Assembly: GCA_965199915.1 (NCBI GenBank)
Contig: OZ241348.1
Location: 3,596,001 to 3,660,000, forward strand
Source of the DNA: VXYL01 sp965199915
GTDB taxonomy: Bacteria > Pseudomonadota > Gammaproteobacteria > Pseudomonadales > Azotimanducaceae
Direction: 5' to 3'
DNA length: 64,000 nt
Part shown: piece by piece, positions 25,685-34,904 of the stretch
Layout: each line of letters opens with the position of its first letter
Position numbering within the stretch: position 1 is the first letter of the stretch
Position numbers and translations under genes: made by a program
Notes under the pieces: model-generated
What the model saw: only the letters and a program-made list of their open reading frames with translations
What the model was told of the DNA's origin: nothing
Databases searched by the model: none

Positions 25685-26649
25685 CCGCGCAGCCGAAAGC
25701 CGCGGACATCGCCATCCGCGAGCCGCAGCAGTTCGTGGACCCGCCCTGCGCCGGTTCGGCGCCGGCGCTCTCCGCCGCCGAAGCGGCGCATTTCAAAGAA
25801 CACGGATTTCTGGTCAAGCGCCGCTTGCTGGACACCGCCGAGACGTTCGCCCAAGTGATCGATCACTTCTGGCGCAACGCGCCGCCCGGCACGCTGCGGC
25901 GGGACGATCCGGCGAGTTGGCTGGAAGCGCCGCGGGAGAAGTGGACGGAAGACGTTGTCGCCCGCGTCGGCCGCCTCGCCGACGGCAACTGGAAGATGCG
26001 CTCGCCCGGCCCCGCCGGGGTGGGCACGGAGCCGTTCCTCGTCGAGCGCATCGCCAACCATCCGCACATGCTGGCGGTGGCGCGCGCCTTCCTCGGCGCG
26101 CCCGTGCAACCTGCGCGCCGCGTGCGCGGCATCTACGCGGTGTTGCCGAGACCGCCCGGCGCCGCGGGTGGTTTGGCGCCGCATGCGGACTACATGGCGG
26201 CGCAGCTCGCCGCCATGGTGATGCCGCACGAGGTGCGCCCCCGCTGCGGCGGTTTCACGCTCTGGCCCGGCTCGCATCTGCTGCTGCACCCGCATTGGGA
26301 CACGGTGCATGGCGGCCGGATGTCCGCCGCGCGCGGCGAGGGCTTCCGTCTTGCGCGCGATGCCGCGCTGCGCGACATCACGCCGGTGGAGTTCGCCGGC
26401 GACGCCGGCGATGTGGTGTTCTGGCACCCGCGCGTTCTCCATTCGGCGGGCGTGAACCAATCGGGGCGAACGGACCGGCCCGCCGTGCGCCTGATCGTGC
26501 CTTGCGACTACCAGCGCGCCGGCTTCACCTACTATGACGACGACGAGTTCGGTCCGGGCGCGAAGTACCAGTGGTGGGTGGACACGCGCAACTTCCGCGA
26601 GGACGTGCCGCCAACCGCGGACAACATCTGGGACGGCTGGGCGATATAG
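25651..26649 (+). CDS. Phytanoyl-CoA dioxygenase (PhyH) family protein
   Basis: 332 aa. Fe(II)/2-oxoglutarate-type oxygenase. LSAAEAAHFKEHGFLVKRRLL is the PhyH N-terminus. The metal triad is suggested by LAPHADYM (H-x-D) and by HPRVLHSAG as the distal His; RPAVRLIV supplies the 2-oxoglutarate-binding Arg. The region between contains RCGGFTLWPGSH, another family block. ATG at 25651 lies within the end of the thioesterase gene. PhyH paralogues act on very diverse substrates, so the natural substrate is unknown. Neighbours suggest catabolism of a lipid or sugar-acid-like compound. Confidence 0.85.
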   Translation: MEYTEYNAGHLTAQPKAADIAIREPQQFVDPPCAGSAPALSAAEAAHFKEHGFLVKRRLLDTAETFAQVIDHFWRNAPPGTLRRDDPASWLEAPREKWTEDVVARVGRLADGNWKMRSPGPAGVGTEPFLVERIANHPHMLAVARAFLGAPVQPARRVRGIYAVLPRPPGAAGGLAPHADYMAAQLAAMVMPHEVRPRCGGFTLWPGSHLLLHPHWDTVHGGRMSAARGEGFRLARDAALRDITPVEFAGDAGDVVFWHPRVLHSAGVNQSGRTDRPAVRLIVPCDYQRAGFTYYDDDEFGPGAKYQWWVDTRNFREDVPPTADNIWDGWAI

Positions 26650-26731
26650 CGCCGAAGATCCGCAGCCAGCGCAATTGCGTCAAGGCTTGTGGCAGCATTG
26701 CGGCAACGAACAGCGGCGGCGGGAGGCGGCG

Positions 26732-27877
26732 TTGCAGGTAACCGACATCAAGACTTTCTGCTGCCAAAGCGACGCGCGCAAATACATCATCGTCAAAGTT
26801 TCCACGGACGCGGACGTCCACGGCCTCGGCGAAGTGGGCATCGGGCATTGGGGCGGCGCCATCGGCCAAGCCGTGCGGCATCTTGCGCAAGTCGTGGTCG
26901 GCGAGGATCCGTTCGCCACCGAGCGGGTCTGGCAACGCATGTTCCGCGCCGGCTTCTTTCCGGCGGATCGCGTGTATTGCTCGGCCATCAGCGCCATCGA
27001 CATCGCCCTGTGGGACATCAAAGGCAAGGCGCTGGGCTTGCCCGTGTACAGGCTGCTCGGCGGCCCGGTGCGCGACAAGGTGGTGTGCTATCCGCACGTG
27101 CAAGCCGAGCACACCGCGGAACTCTTGGAGAACTGCCGCGTCGCGGTGGCGGCGGGTTGGCGGTTCCTGCGCTGGAACCTGCCGACCGGCACCGAGCAGC
27201 CGGAGGTGATCGAGCCCGCCGCCGCGGTGCGGGTCGCCGAAGCGCAGATGGCGGCGGTGCGGGACGCCGTCGGCGACGATGTGGAGCTTTGCTTGGACGT
27301 CCACACGCGGCTCGGCACCGCGTCGGCCATCGACCTCTGCAACCGGCTGGAGGCGTTTCACCCGTTCTTCATCGAAGACCCGCTGCGCTCGGAAAACCCC
27401 GCCAGCTACCGGACGTTGGAGAAACACGTCAACGTGCCCATCGCCGCCGGCGAGCAGTGGGCTTCCAAGTGGGCCTTCCGCGAGGTCATCGAAGAGGAAC
27501 TGGTGCGCTACGCCCGCATCGACCTCGGCATTGTCGGCGGCCTGACGGAAGCGCTCAAGATCACGCATTGGTGCGAGACGCACGGCATCGACATCGTGCC
27601 GCACAATCCGCTCGGACCGGTGAGCGCCGCCGCCGGCGTCGCGCTCTGCATGGCCGCCACCAACGTCGGCGTGCAGGAGATGCCGCGCGCGCCGGGATCG
27701 TTCGCCGCGGATCTGTTTCCCGCGCAGGTGGAGTGGCGGCAAGGCTACGCCGCCTGCCGCGACGTGCCCGGCCTTGGCGTCGCGTTCGACGAGACGCTGG
27801 CCGAGGCGCGGCCGGCGCCGCTGGACAGCTGGCCGCCGGAGCTCCGCCGACCGGACGGCGCGTTCACCAACTGGTGA
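26732..27877 (+). CDS. Enolase-superfamily (mandelate racemase/muconate lactonizing) sugar-acid dehydratase-like protein
   Basis: 381 aa from TTG 26732, which has GGGAGG just upstream. The capping domain is followed by a barrel with CLDVHTRLG (Asp ligand), FFIEDPL (Glu ligand), IAAGEQW (Glu ligand), and VPHNPLGPVSAAAGVAL near the end, where a His acts as base in galactonate-dehydratase-type members. SAIDIALWDIKGKALGLPVYRLLGG is a superfamily hallmark. The arrangement resembles DgoD-like dehydratases more than racemases. Substrate not assignable. It follows the PhyH gene by ~80 bp on the same strand. Confidence 0.87.
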   Translation: MQVTDIKTFCCQSDARKYIIVKVSTDADVHGLGEVGIGHWGGAIGQAVRHLAQVVVGEDPFATERVWQRMFRAGFFPADRVYCSAISAIDIALWDIKGKALGLPVYRLLGGPVRDKVVCYPHVQAEHTAELLENCRVAVAAGWRFLRWNLPTGTEQPEVIEPAAAVRVAEAQMAAVRDAVGDDVELCLDVHTRLGTASAIDLCNRLEAFHPFFIEDPLRSENPASYRTLEKHVNVPIAAGEQWASKWAFREVIEEELVRYARIDLGIVGGLTEALKITHWCETHGIDIVPHNPLGPVSAAAGVALCMAATNVGVQEMPRAPGSFAADLFPAQVEWRQGYAACRDVPGLGVAFDETLAEARPAPLDSWPPELRRPDGAFTNW

Positions 27878-27911
27878 ACGTTGCTCAGGGCTGACGAAGG
27901 GAGGGCTTTCA

Positions 27912-28697
27912 TTGCGCCAAGTGCATGGTTTCCAAGTGGGCGAAGTGTTGCGCGCCGCCATCGCGGTCTATGGGCAGAACTTGCTCACGGTCGTCGCGCT
28001 GACGTTGCTCACCTACCTGCCGCTCTTCGTGCTCATCGCGCTGCACCCCCTGCCGGACCCTCCCGCCCTGCCGCTGCCGCCGGAAAACCCTGAAGAGAGC
28101 CGCGCGTTTCTTTCCGCGTTGGTGCCACAGTGGAGGGCGTTCTACGAATCCATGATTTGGTATTGGGCGGGTTTCACCTTTTGCGGCGCGTGGATCCAAG
28201 GCAGCATGACCTACGTCGTCGTGCGCGCCCTGCGCTCCGGTCCGCCAACATTGGCGCAAGCGGTCTTGCAGTCTTGGCGCACGCTTGCGCGCGTGCTGGT
28301 GGTGGCGGTGCTGGTCGGCCTCGCCACCGTGGCGGGCATGCTGCTCCTCATCGTGCCCGGCGTCATTGTCAGCTTGATGCTCTGGGTTGCCATTCCGGCG
28401 GCGGTGGTGGAGCGCCGCTACGGCTCCGCGTTGCGCCGCAGCCACCAACTCACGTCGGGGCACAAGATGCAGATATTCGGGATCGCGATTCTCCTTGGCG
28501 TGTTCGGATTCGCTTGCACAATGGTGTTGCCGGCCATCGTGTCGGACTTGGCGCCCCGATTCGGACCGCTCATGGACGCGCTTGTCACGGCGGCGATGGC
28601 GAGCATCGGCGCGGTGGTCGGTGCCGTTTGCTACCACGATCTGCGGGTGCTCAAAGAGGGAGCGAGCTCCAACGTCGTCGCCAGGGTTTTCGAATAG
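27912..28697 (+). CDS. Multi-pass membrane protein, PF10110/YciC-like (paralogue 1)
   Basis: 261 aa. Begins FQVGEVLRAAIAVYGQNLLTVVAL, then about five or six hydrophobic segments, and the block MLLLIVPGVIVSLMLWVAIPAAVVE followed by ALRRSHQLTSGHK, the usual hallmark of the glycerophosphodiester-phosphodiesterase membrane domain. No catalytic domain is attached. Start TTG at 27912, 7-8 bp after GAAGGGAGG. Related to the next gene over its whole length. Function unknown. Confidence 0.75.
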   Translation: MRQVHGFQVGEVLRAAIAVYGQNLLTVVALTLLTYLPLFVLIALHPLPDPPALPLPPENPEESRAFLSALVPQWRAFYESMIWYWAGFTFCGAWIQGSMTYVVVRALRSGPPTLAQAVLQSWRTLARVLVVAVLVGLATVAGMLLLIVPGVIVSLMLWVAIPAAVVERRYGSALRRSHQLTSGHKMQIFGIAILLGVFGFACTMVLPAIVSDLAPRFGPLMDALVTAAMASIGAVVGAVCYHDLRVLKEGASSNVVARVFE

Positions 28698-28744
28698 CGC
28701 GCCGCGCGACGACGCCGCGGACGCGGCGAGCGGCAGGGGGACAC

Positions 28745-29473
28745 TTGGACGAAGTTGATCGATTCGCGATAGGCGACGTGTTGCGCGCGGCCTTCGCCGC
28801 GTATGCGCGCAACGTTCTGCCGCTGGCCGGCTTGTCGTTGCTCGCCTATGCGCCGGTTTGCGTTTGGCTGGCCGCCGAAGACGCGCTCGCAACACTCAGC
28901 GCGAACGACCCCGTGTTGACGCTGTTGTTCGCGTTGTTCGGATCGATCATTACGCCCGCTTGCGCGTACTGGCTCCAAGCGGCGGTGACGTATTGCGTGA
29001 TCCGCGATCTGCGCGGCGGGCGACCCGCATTTGCGGAGTTGGTGACGCAGGCGTTCCGCGGCACTCCCTATGCCGTCGTTGCCGCGCTCTTGGTCGGTTT
29101 GGCCACCGGTCTTGGCCTATTGCTCCTCGTGATCCCCGGCGTCGTGCTCTTCCTGATGTTCTGGGTGGCGCTTCCGGCCGCGGTGGTGGAGCGCCGCCTC
29201 GGCTCGGCGCTGCCGCGCAGCCATCAACTGACCACCGGCCACAAATGGCCGCTTCTTGGCCTGACGATGCTGCTCCTGCTCGCGGTGATCGCGGTTGCGG
29301 TGCTGGCGACATTGCCGCTTGCGATCTCCGCGCCGTCTCTGGCGCCTCTCTTGACCATTCTCTTGAGCGTCTTGGTGCAACCACCGTGGGCAACGGTGGT
29401 GGCGGTTGCCTACCACCGCCTGCGTGTGCTCCGCGATGGGCCCGACGGGGCCATCGCAAAGGTGTTCGATTGA
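28745..29473 (+). CDS. Multi-pass membrane protein, PF10110/YciC-like (paralogue 2)
   Basis: 242 aa. Same architecture as the preceding gene: FAIGDVLRAAFAAYARNVLPLAG at the start, then LLLVIPGVVLFLMFWVALPAAVVE and ALPRSHQLTTGHKW, and a closing YHRLRVLRDGP. Start TTG at 28745 with AGGGGG upstream; 47 bp after its paralogue. The pair is a tandem duplication that has diverged strongly outside the central block. Convergent with the RDD gene, 18 bp away, placing it beside another set of membrane proteins. Confidence 0.75.
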   Translation: MDEVDRFAIGDVLRAAFAAYARNVLPLAGLSLLAYAPVCVWLAAEDALATLSANDPVLTLLFALFGSIITPACAYWLQAAVTYCVIRDLRGGRPAFAELVTQAFRGTPYAVVAALLVGLATGLGLLLLVIPGVVLFLMFWVALPAAVVERRLGSALPRSHQLTTGHKWPLLGLTMLLLLAVIAVAVLATLPLAISAPSLAPLLTILLSVLVQPPWATVVAVAYHRLRVLRDGPDGAIAKVFD

Positions 29474-29491
29474 CGGCAGCGGCCCGGAACG

Positions 29492-30424
29492 TCAATCGCC
29501 CCAGGCGCTTTGCCGCGCGGCTTTGGCCGCGGGCGGGTTCTCCGTGCTTGCCGTCGCGGCGGCGTGCTTGTCCGCCCGGCGATCGCCGAACAGGGCGCGG
29601 CGTTCCAAATGCGCCCGCAGAGCGGCGTAGTAGGCGGCGAGGAAGTCGTCCACGTCGGCGCCAACGACCGGCGCCTGCCAGCCGATGCGGGCGCGGATGC
29701 GGTCGCATACTTCGTTCTTGGTGGTGCGCGTGGTGAGCGTGCGGGGACCGCGCAAGACTTGCTCCAGCACCTGCAGTTCCGCGATGCCGTAGGCGTTCAA
29801 CTGCGCGGTGGCGAAGTGGAACGCGTCGGCTTGGCGCGCATTCGCGGGCTTGGCCAAATCTCTCTCCAATGCCGCGCGGCGGGCGGTGATCACCCAAGTG
29901 CCGCCCACCATGTCGCCAACGCGCAGGCGGTCGCGGTTGAACATCGGCAGCCACGCGAAGACGCCGGCCCAGATCAACGCCGAATAGAACAACCACGTTC
30001 CGCCGCTCATGTTGGGGGGCGGCGACACCAACAGGGCCACCGGCAGAAACACCTCCACCTCGCGCATGATGTTGCGCGCCGCCAACGCGGTGGGCGAGAG
30101 CGGGCCGCCACGCCGGTCCACCACGCGCAATCCCAGCAGGCGCTTGCCGGGAGTCTGCCCCTGCCAACGCAGTTCGAAGCACAAAAAATACGGACAGCGC
30201 AGGAAGAACGACAACAACACGAACAACGCGGTGGTCGCGTGGGTGCCGAAGAGCGGCAGCAGGAACCAGTGCAACACCAATCCGGCCACCAACGCGGAGC
30301 AGACGATGATGGTCAAGTCGATGAGCAGGGCGGCCGCGCGCGTGCCGAGGTCCGCCAGCTCCACGACCACGCCCACGCCTTCCGGCGTCTCGATGACGCG
30401 GCGCGCCGCCAAGTCGGACGTCAT
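29492..30424 (-). CDS. RDD family membrane protein
   Basis: 310 aa. The RDD domain begins VELADLGTRAAALLIDLTIIV (Arg and Asp of the name) and continues through several spans to WQGQTPGKRLLGLRVVDRRGG (second conserved Asp). The C-terminal ~120 residues are soluble and charged (RDLAKPANARQADAFHFATA...). ATG at 30422-30424 overlaps the SpoIIM-like stop by 4 bp (ATGA). Last gene of the leftward MoxR cluster, a place RDD proteins commonly occupy. Function unknown; transport has been proposed for some family members. Confidence 0.88.
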   Translation of the reverse strand: MTSDLAARRVIETPEGVGVVVELADLGTRAAALLIDLTIIVCSALVAGLVLHWFLLPLFGTHATTALFVLLSFFLRCPYFLCFELRWQGQTPGKRLLGLRVVDRRGGPLSPTALAARNIMREVEVFLPVALLVSPPPNMSGGTWLFYSALIWAGVFAWLPMFNRDRLRVGDMVGGTWVITARRAALERDLAKPANARQADAFHFATAQLNAYGIAELQVLEQVLRGPRTLTTRTTKNEVCDRIRARIGWQAPVVGADVDDFLAAYYAALRAHLERRALFGDRRADKHAAATASTENPPAAKAARQSAWGD

Positions 30425-31449
30425 CCTCCCGGCCCCGTTGTCTTTCCCGCCGGCGCGCGCCGCCGCCGTCCGCAGCAAGCGAAGTACGCGCACCAACCGG
30501 CCAGCATGGCGCCGCCCACGCCGGCGCGCATGGCCGTGTCCGTGACGAGCTGGCGGCCGAATCCTTCCAAGACCGCGGCGAACACCAGCATCAACACGGC
30601 GCCGAGCACCAACACCGCGGCGCTGCGTCCGCGCGCCGCCAACGCCGCCAAGCGCGACTGGCGGCCGGGATCGATCATGGCGCCCGCCAAGTGGAATCCG
30701 GCGCCCCCGCAGATCACCACCGCGGTCAGCTCGGTGGTGCCGTGAATGGCGAGCCAAGCCAAGAACTCCACCGTCAGCCCCTTGCCGGCGAAGACCGCGC
30801 ACATCGCGCCGAGCACCAAGCCGTTGTAGACCAGCAGCAGCACAACCGGCACGCCGAACGCCGCCCCCAACGCGAAACACAGCATGCCCACGCGGGCGTT
30901 GTTGCTGAACAGAAACGACGCGAACGCGGCTAGCGCCTCGCCGGGCGGCGGCTTGTCGAACAGCGTTGCCGCCAACTCCTCGCGCGTGGCGGCCGGCGTT
31001 CTGCCGCTGGCCATCTCCGCGCTCACGAACGCCTCGAACCACGCGCTGTCGGTTGCGGTGATGGTCCAACCGGCGGCGCCGCCGCCGAACATCAACCCCG
31101 CGGCCAACAGAATCGGCCACCGGGCGGCGCGCACGGTCGCCGGAAAACTCCGCGCCACGAACGCGCCCACCAACGCGCGCAGGCCGACCCGCGCGCCGTA
31201 CACCACGAAGTAGGCGCGGCTCGTCAAGGACTCCAAATACGCCGCCAGACTGGCGTCCAACGAAATGCTCCGCGCCACCGACAGCGACGACGCGCAAGCG
31301 CGGTAGAGCATTGGAATGCTGAGCAATTCCAATGCATCCAAGGATTTGAGGCCATCGCGCTCCGCCCGCCGCACCAATGCTTCGAGCTGCCGCCAACTCT
31401 GCTGCCGCTCCTCTCGGAAACGCTGGCTGGCAAGCGCGTCGTCCGCCAT
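30421..31449 (-). CDS. Stage II sporulation protein M (SpoIIM)-like membrane protein
   Basis: 342 aa. N-terminal ~110 residues are helical and cytoplasmic (FREERQQSWRQLEALVRRAE), then multiple membrane segments with FSNNARVGMLCFALGAAFGVPVVLLLVYNGLVLGA and ELTAVVICGGAGFHLAGAMI, as in the SpoIIM family found in MoxR clusters of non-sporulating bacteria. The ATG overlaps the DUF58 stop (ATGA). A role in envelope structure is inferred only from family and context. Confidence 0.86.
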   Translation of the reverse strand: MADDALASQRFREERQQSWRQLEALVRRAERDGLKSLDALELLSIPMLYRACASSLSVARSISLDASLAAYLESLTSRAYFVVYGARVGLRALVGAFVARSFPATVRAARWPILLAAGLMFGGGAAGWTITATDSAWFEAFVSAEMASGRTPAATREELAATLFDKPPPGEALAAFASFLFSNNARVGMLCFALGAAFGVPVVLLLVYNGLVLGAMCAVFAGKGLTVEFLAWLAIHGTTELTAVVICGGAGFHLAGAMIDPGRQSRLAALAARGRSAAVLVLGAVLMLVFAAVLEGFGRQLVTDTAMRAGVGGAMLAGWCAYFACCGRRRRAPAGKTTGPGG

Positions 31450-32753
31450 CAAATGAGATCCCGCGCTTTGATGGCGAGATAGCGGTTGATGAGCTCGGGG
31501 CCGAGCCGCTCCACCGGCGCCTCCACGCACAGCACGCCGAGCCGCGCCAAGCGCGCGAACACGGTGCGCCGCTCGCGCAGCAAGTCGTGCGCGACCACGG
31601 CGCGCGAGACGTCCTCCAAGTCGGTGATTTCGGCGGCAAGGTGGCGGGCAAGCGAGGTCTCCGCGGGCGCCGCGAACAACACCAAGTGCCGCTTGGCGAG
31701 GTGGCCGACATTGTGCACCATGAGCTCGGTGGTCACCGTGTCCACGAAGTCCGTGGCGACGATGACGAGCGAGCGGCGCGTCAGCCTTCCCGCCAGCTCG
31801 CTCAACGCCAGCGTGAAGTTGGTCTCCTCCGAGCGGTAGTCAATGGCCGCGACGACCCGTTGCACATGCGCCAGCGTGGACATTCCGCCGGCCGGCGCGA
31901 GAAAGGCCCGCGTGCGGGCGTCGAAGGCGCAAAAGCCCACCCGGTCGCCCGCTTTGAGCGACACGTAGCTCAAGAGGAGAAGCCCGGTGCAAGCGCGGTC
32001 GAGTTTGGTCACGCCATCGACGACTTCGGCCATCAACCGGCCGGTGTCCAGCGCCAGCACGACGTGGTGGTTGCGTTCGGTCTGGAACTCCTTGCAAACC
32101 AAGGCGCGGTGGCGCGCCGAGTGCTTCCAGTCGATGGCGCGCGTGTCCAAGCCGGCCACGTAGTCGCGCAACGCCTCGAACTCGGTGCCGCTGCCGCGCT
32201 GGTATTGCGGTTTGGCGCCCAGCGGGGCGTCCGCGGCGGCGAAGGCGAGCGCTTGGCGTTTCACCGCCACAATGTTCGGCAGCACCGGCACATCGACGCC
32301 GAGGGCGCGGCGCTCGGAGCGCGTGGCGAAACCGAGCGGCCCGGAGCGCCGGAGCCACACCGCGGCCAGGCGAACGGTTCCGCGCCGCTCGGTGCGAATC
32401 GGAAGAGCAACCTCCATGTTGGTTTCCGCACCAGCCGCAACCGCGAACGGCAGGATGGGCGCCGCCGGCCCTTCGACGTCGACGAGCACATCGAGAGCCG
32501 ACCGGCGCTCCCCGCGCAGCACGAGCGTGGCGGTCTCCCGTTCGCCCACGTGCAACGCGGTGGGACAGCGGGGCTCCACCAGGACGTGCGGCGCGGTCAG
32601 CAGCGCCAAGACGTCAAGACCGAGCGCCGCCAACACAACGCACAGCCAAACGATTCCGAACGGCCAGGCGGCGGGTGCCGCCAAGCCGGCAGCCAAGGCC
32701 AGCGGCGCGGCGACCCCAAGCGCGACGGCGGCGCGCGCCGTGGGGTGGATCAC
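31449..32753 (-). CDS. DUF58 domain protein (vWA-like) of MoxR cluster
   Basis: 434 aa. Two membrane segments near the N-terminus (AVALGVAAPLALAAGLAAPA and LCVVLAALGLDVLALL), a beta-rich middle, then the DUF58 signature: GSGTEFEALRDYVAGLDTRAIDWKHSARHRALVCKEFQTERN followed by VVLALDTGRLM, a MIDAS-like strand. These proteins travel with MoxR ATPases, which are thought to act as chaperones for vWA proteins. GTG start overlaps the MoxR stop (GTGA). Confidence 0.9.
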   Translation of the reverse strand: MIHPTARAAVALGVAAPLALAAGLAAPAAWPFGIVWLCVVLAALGLDVLALLTAPHVLVEPRCPTALHVGERETATLVLRGERRSALDVLVDVEGPAAPILPFAVAAGAETNMEVALPIRTERRGTVRLAAVWLRRSGPLGFATRSERRALGVDVPVLPNIVAVKRQALAFAAADAPLGAKPQYQRGSGTEFEALRDYVAGLDTRAIDWKHSARHRALVCKEFQTERNHHVVLALDTGRLMAEVVDGVTKLDRACTGLLLLSYVSLKAGDRVGFCAFDARTRAFLAPAGGMSTLAHVQRVVAAIDYRSEETNFTLALSELAGRLTRRSLVIVATDFVDTVTTELMVHNVGHLAKRHLVLFAAPAETSLARHLAAEITDLEDVSRAVVAHDLLRERRTVFARLARLGVLCVEAPVERLGPELINRYLAIKARDLI

Positions 32754-33706
32754 TTGGGCGCCGGCGTCTGTTGCACGATCTCCGCAACGACGCGGTCGGC
32801 ATCGCGGCCTTCGATCTCCGCCGCCGGGGACAGCACCACGCGATGGCGCAAGAGCGGCGCCGCAAGCGCCTTTATGTCGTCCGGGACCACATAGTCGCGG
32901 CCGCAGATGGCGGCCAAGGCGCGGCAGGCGCTCGCCAGCATGTTCGCGGCGCGTGGCGATGCGCCGTACGACAGGCCCGGATGCTCGCGGGTGGCGCACA
33001 CCAAGTCGAGCACGTAGTCGATCAAGTCGTCCGTCAAGCGGATGCCTTCCACGAAGCGGCGCAGGGCCGACAACTCGGCGGCGGTGGTCACCGCCTCGAT
33101 GCCGAAGTCCGCCGGCGCGCCGAGGGTGGTGCGGTGGCCGTGCTGGCGCACCATGCGGCGCTCCTCGTCGCGCTCGGGATAGCCGACCACCAGCTTGAAC
33201 AGGAACCGATCGAGTTGCGCCTCCGGCAGCGGGTAGGTGCCCTGCTGCTCCACCGGATTCTGCGTGGCGACGACCATGAACGGGGCATCCAACGGATGAT
33301 CGACGCCGTCGATCGTCACCACCCGCTCCTGCATCGCCTGCAGCAGCGCCGCTTGCGTCTTCGGCGGCGTGCGGTTGATCTCGTCGGCGAGCAGCATCTG
33401 CGTGAAGATGGGCCCCTTGGTGAGCGTGAAGCGGTTGTCCGCGAAGTTGAAAAGGTTGGTGCCCAGCACATCGCCGGGCATCAGGTCCGGCGTGAACTGA
33501 ATGCGCCCGAAGTCGAGCGCCAGGCTGGCGGCGAAACAACGGGCGAGCATGGTTTTGGCCGTGCCGGGCACCCCTTCGATGAGAACGTGCCCATCGCTGA
33601 GCAGACTCACCAACAGCAAGTCCAAGGCGGAGTCCTGCCCCACAACCGCCTTGTGGACTTCCGCCTTGATGGCGGCGGCGACGTGTTCGGCGCCCTCAGG
33701 CGTCAC
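32750..33706 (-). CDS. MoxR family AAA+ ATPase
   Basis: 318 aa. Walker A LIEGVPGTAKTMLARCFA, Walker B MLLADEINRTPPKTQAALLQAMQE, sensor 1 FMVVATQNPVEQQGTYPLPEAQLDRF, and the C-terminal lid with SYGASPRAANMLASACRALAA. Length and motifs are those of MoxR/RavA-like chaperone ATPases. GTG at 33704-33706 chosen because family homology begins there; it overlaps the DUF4350 stop by 11 bp. Presumably acts on the DUF58 product encoded next. Confidence 0.94.
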   Translation of the reverse strand: MTPEGAEHVAAAIKAEVHKAVVGQDSALDLLLVSLLSDGHVLIEGVPGTAKTMLARCFAASLALDFGRIQFTPDLMPGDVLGTNLFNFADNRFTLTKGPIFTQMLLADEINRTPPKTQAALLQAMQERVVTIDGVDHPLDAPFMVVATQNPVEQQGTYPLPEAQLDRFLFKLVVGYPERDEERRMVRQHGHRTTLGAPADFGIEAVTTAAELSALRRFVEGIRLTDDLIDYVLDLVCATREHPGLSYGASPRAANMLASACRALAAICGRDYVVPDDIKALAAPLLRHRVVLSPAAEIEGRDADRVVAEIVQQTPAPK

Positions 33707-34904
33707 CGAACATCTCCCGCGCCCAGCGTTGACAGCTGCGCGCCAAGGCGAGGGGCCGCTGCTTGTCCACGTTCGCCGGCAAGCGCGCGCGGACACCGCG
33801 CCGCTCGCCAACGGCGTTCAGGGTGGCGAAAGCGGCGTCCGTGGCGACGGGCTCTTGGCGCAGGTGGAGACGGCGGCGCGCCTCGGCCACGGTCATCTCG
33901 GCGTAGCGCTGCGCCAACAAGGCGCCATGACCGCCGGCGCAAAGCAACCGCCCGGCGTTTTCGATCAACTGTCCGTGGCCGCCGCGAAAAGCAGCGCCGG
34001 CGCGCGCGTCGAGCGGAGCGCCGAACCGCGCGGCGCCGCGCCACACGGTCAACGCCATGGCCGCAAGGGCAAGCAGCGTCGCCGCCAGATGGGGCGGCTG
34101 GAACAACAACCGCCAAAGACTCGGCACGATGGCGAAGCCGTGCAGGGTCTCGTCGAACACGATGGCGCCGTCGGGAGGCACGAGGCGGTCGAAGAGCGCC
34201 AGCGTCAATTCGGCGTTGCCGCCCCGCCGCAGACCGTGGTTGGCAAGCAAGTCCGGGTCCGACAGCACTGCCAAGCGCGTGTTTGGCACCTCGCCGACGA
34301 GCATCTTGTCCGCCGAAGAGACAAGCGGATCGAGATCTCCGTGGTCGATGAGTTGCGGCTGCGCGATGCGCGGCGCCGCGGCGCTGATCGCGTTGCGCCA
34401 GCCGGGCACGTCGGCCGCCCGCACAACGGTGGCATTCGCCAATGCGGGCACGGCCGCAAGCGGTTTGGCGGCGCGTTCCAAGTTGATCATGGTGGCCCGC
34501 GAAATCCAACCCCGCGTCGCTGCCGACGGGGAGGTGCGCCACTTGGGCAAGGCGATGAGAACGGCGCAACCCTTGGCCGACGCGGCCGCGACGAGAGCGC
34601 CCAGGTGGTCGATGTCGTGGTCCGCGGTGTTGGGGGCGAGAATCAGCAACAGGTCGTTGGCGGCCACGTCCACCGCTTTGCGGCTGCGGTTCACCTTCAC
34701 CTCGCGCCCCTGCGCGCGCAGCCACTCGGCAAGCGCCATGTGGCCCACGGCGGAACGCGAGAACACGCTGCTCGTGGTCACGTTGCCGCCGGCCGGATCG
34801 CCCGTGACCATCAACGTCAGCATGACGCAGAACGCCGCGCCTCCGGTGAGCACCAGCCAGACGACGGTGCGGCGGCTGAAAATGGCCTTCGTCTTAGTCG
34901 CCAT
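33696..34904 (-). CDS. DUF4350 domain membrane protein
   Basis: 402 aa. One membrane segment after a short basic N-terminus (VVWLVLTGGAAFCVMLTLMV), then the DUF4350 core SVFSRSAVGHMALAEWLRAQG, LLLILAPN, and LSDPDLLANHGL with NAELTLALFDRL. A second membrane segment (LLALAAMALTV) precedes a cytoplasmic tail with GGHGALLAQRYAEMTVAEARRRLHL. ATG at 34902-34904; overlaps the DUF4129 stop by 11 bp. Standard partner of MoxR/DUF58 clusters, biochemical role unknown. Confidence 0.85.
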   Translation of the reverse strand: MATKTKAIFSRRTVVWLVLTGGAAFCVMLTLMVTGDPAGGNVTTSSVFSRSAVGHMALAEWLRAQGREVKVNRSRKAVDVAANDLLLILAPNTADHDIDHLGALVAAASAKGCAVLIALPKWRTSPSAATRGWISRATMINLERAAKPLAAVPALANATVVRAADVPGWRNAISAAAPRIAQPQLIDHGDLDPLVSSADKMLVGEVPNTRLAVLSDPDLLANHGLRRGGNAELTLALFDRLVPPDGAIVFDETLHGFAIVPSLWRLLFQPPHLAATLLALAAMALTVWRGAARFGAPLDARAGAAFRGGHGQLIENAGRLLCAGGHGALLAQRYAEMTVAEARRRLHLRQEPVATDAAFATLNAVGERRGVRARLPANVDKQRPLALARSCQRWAREMFGDA

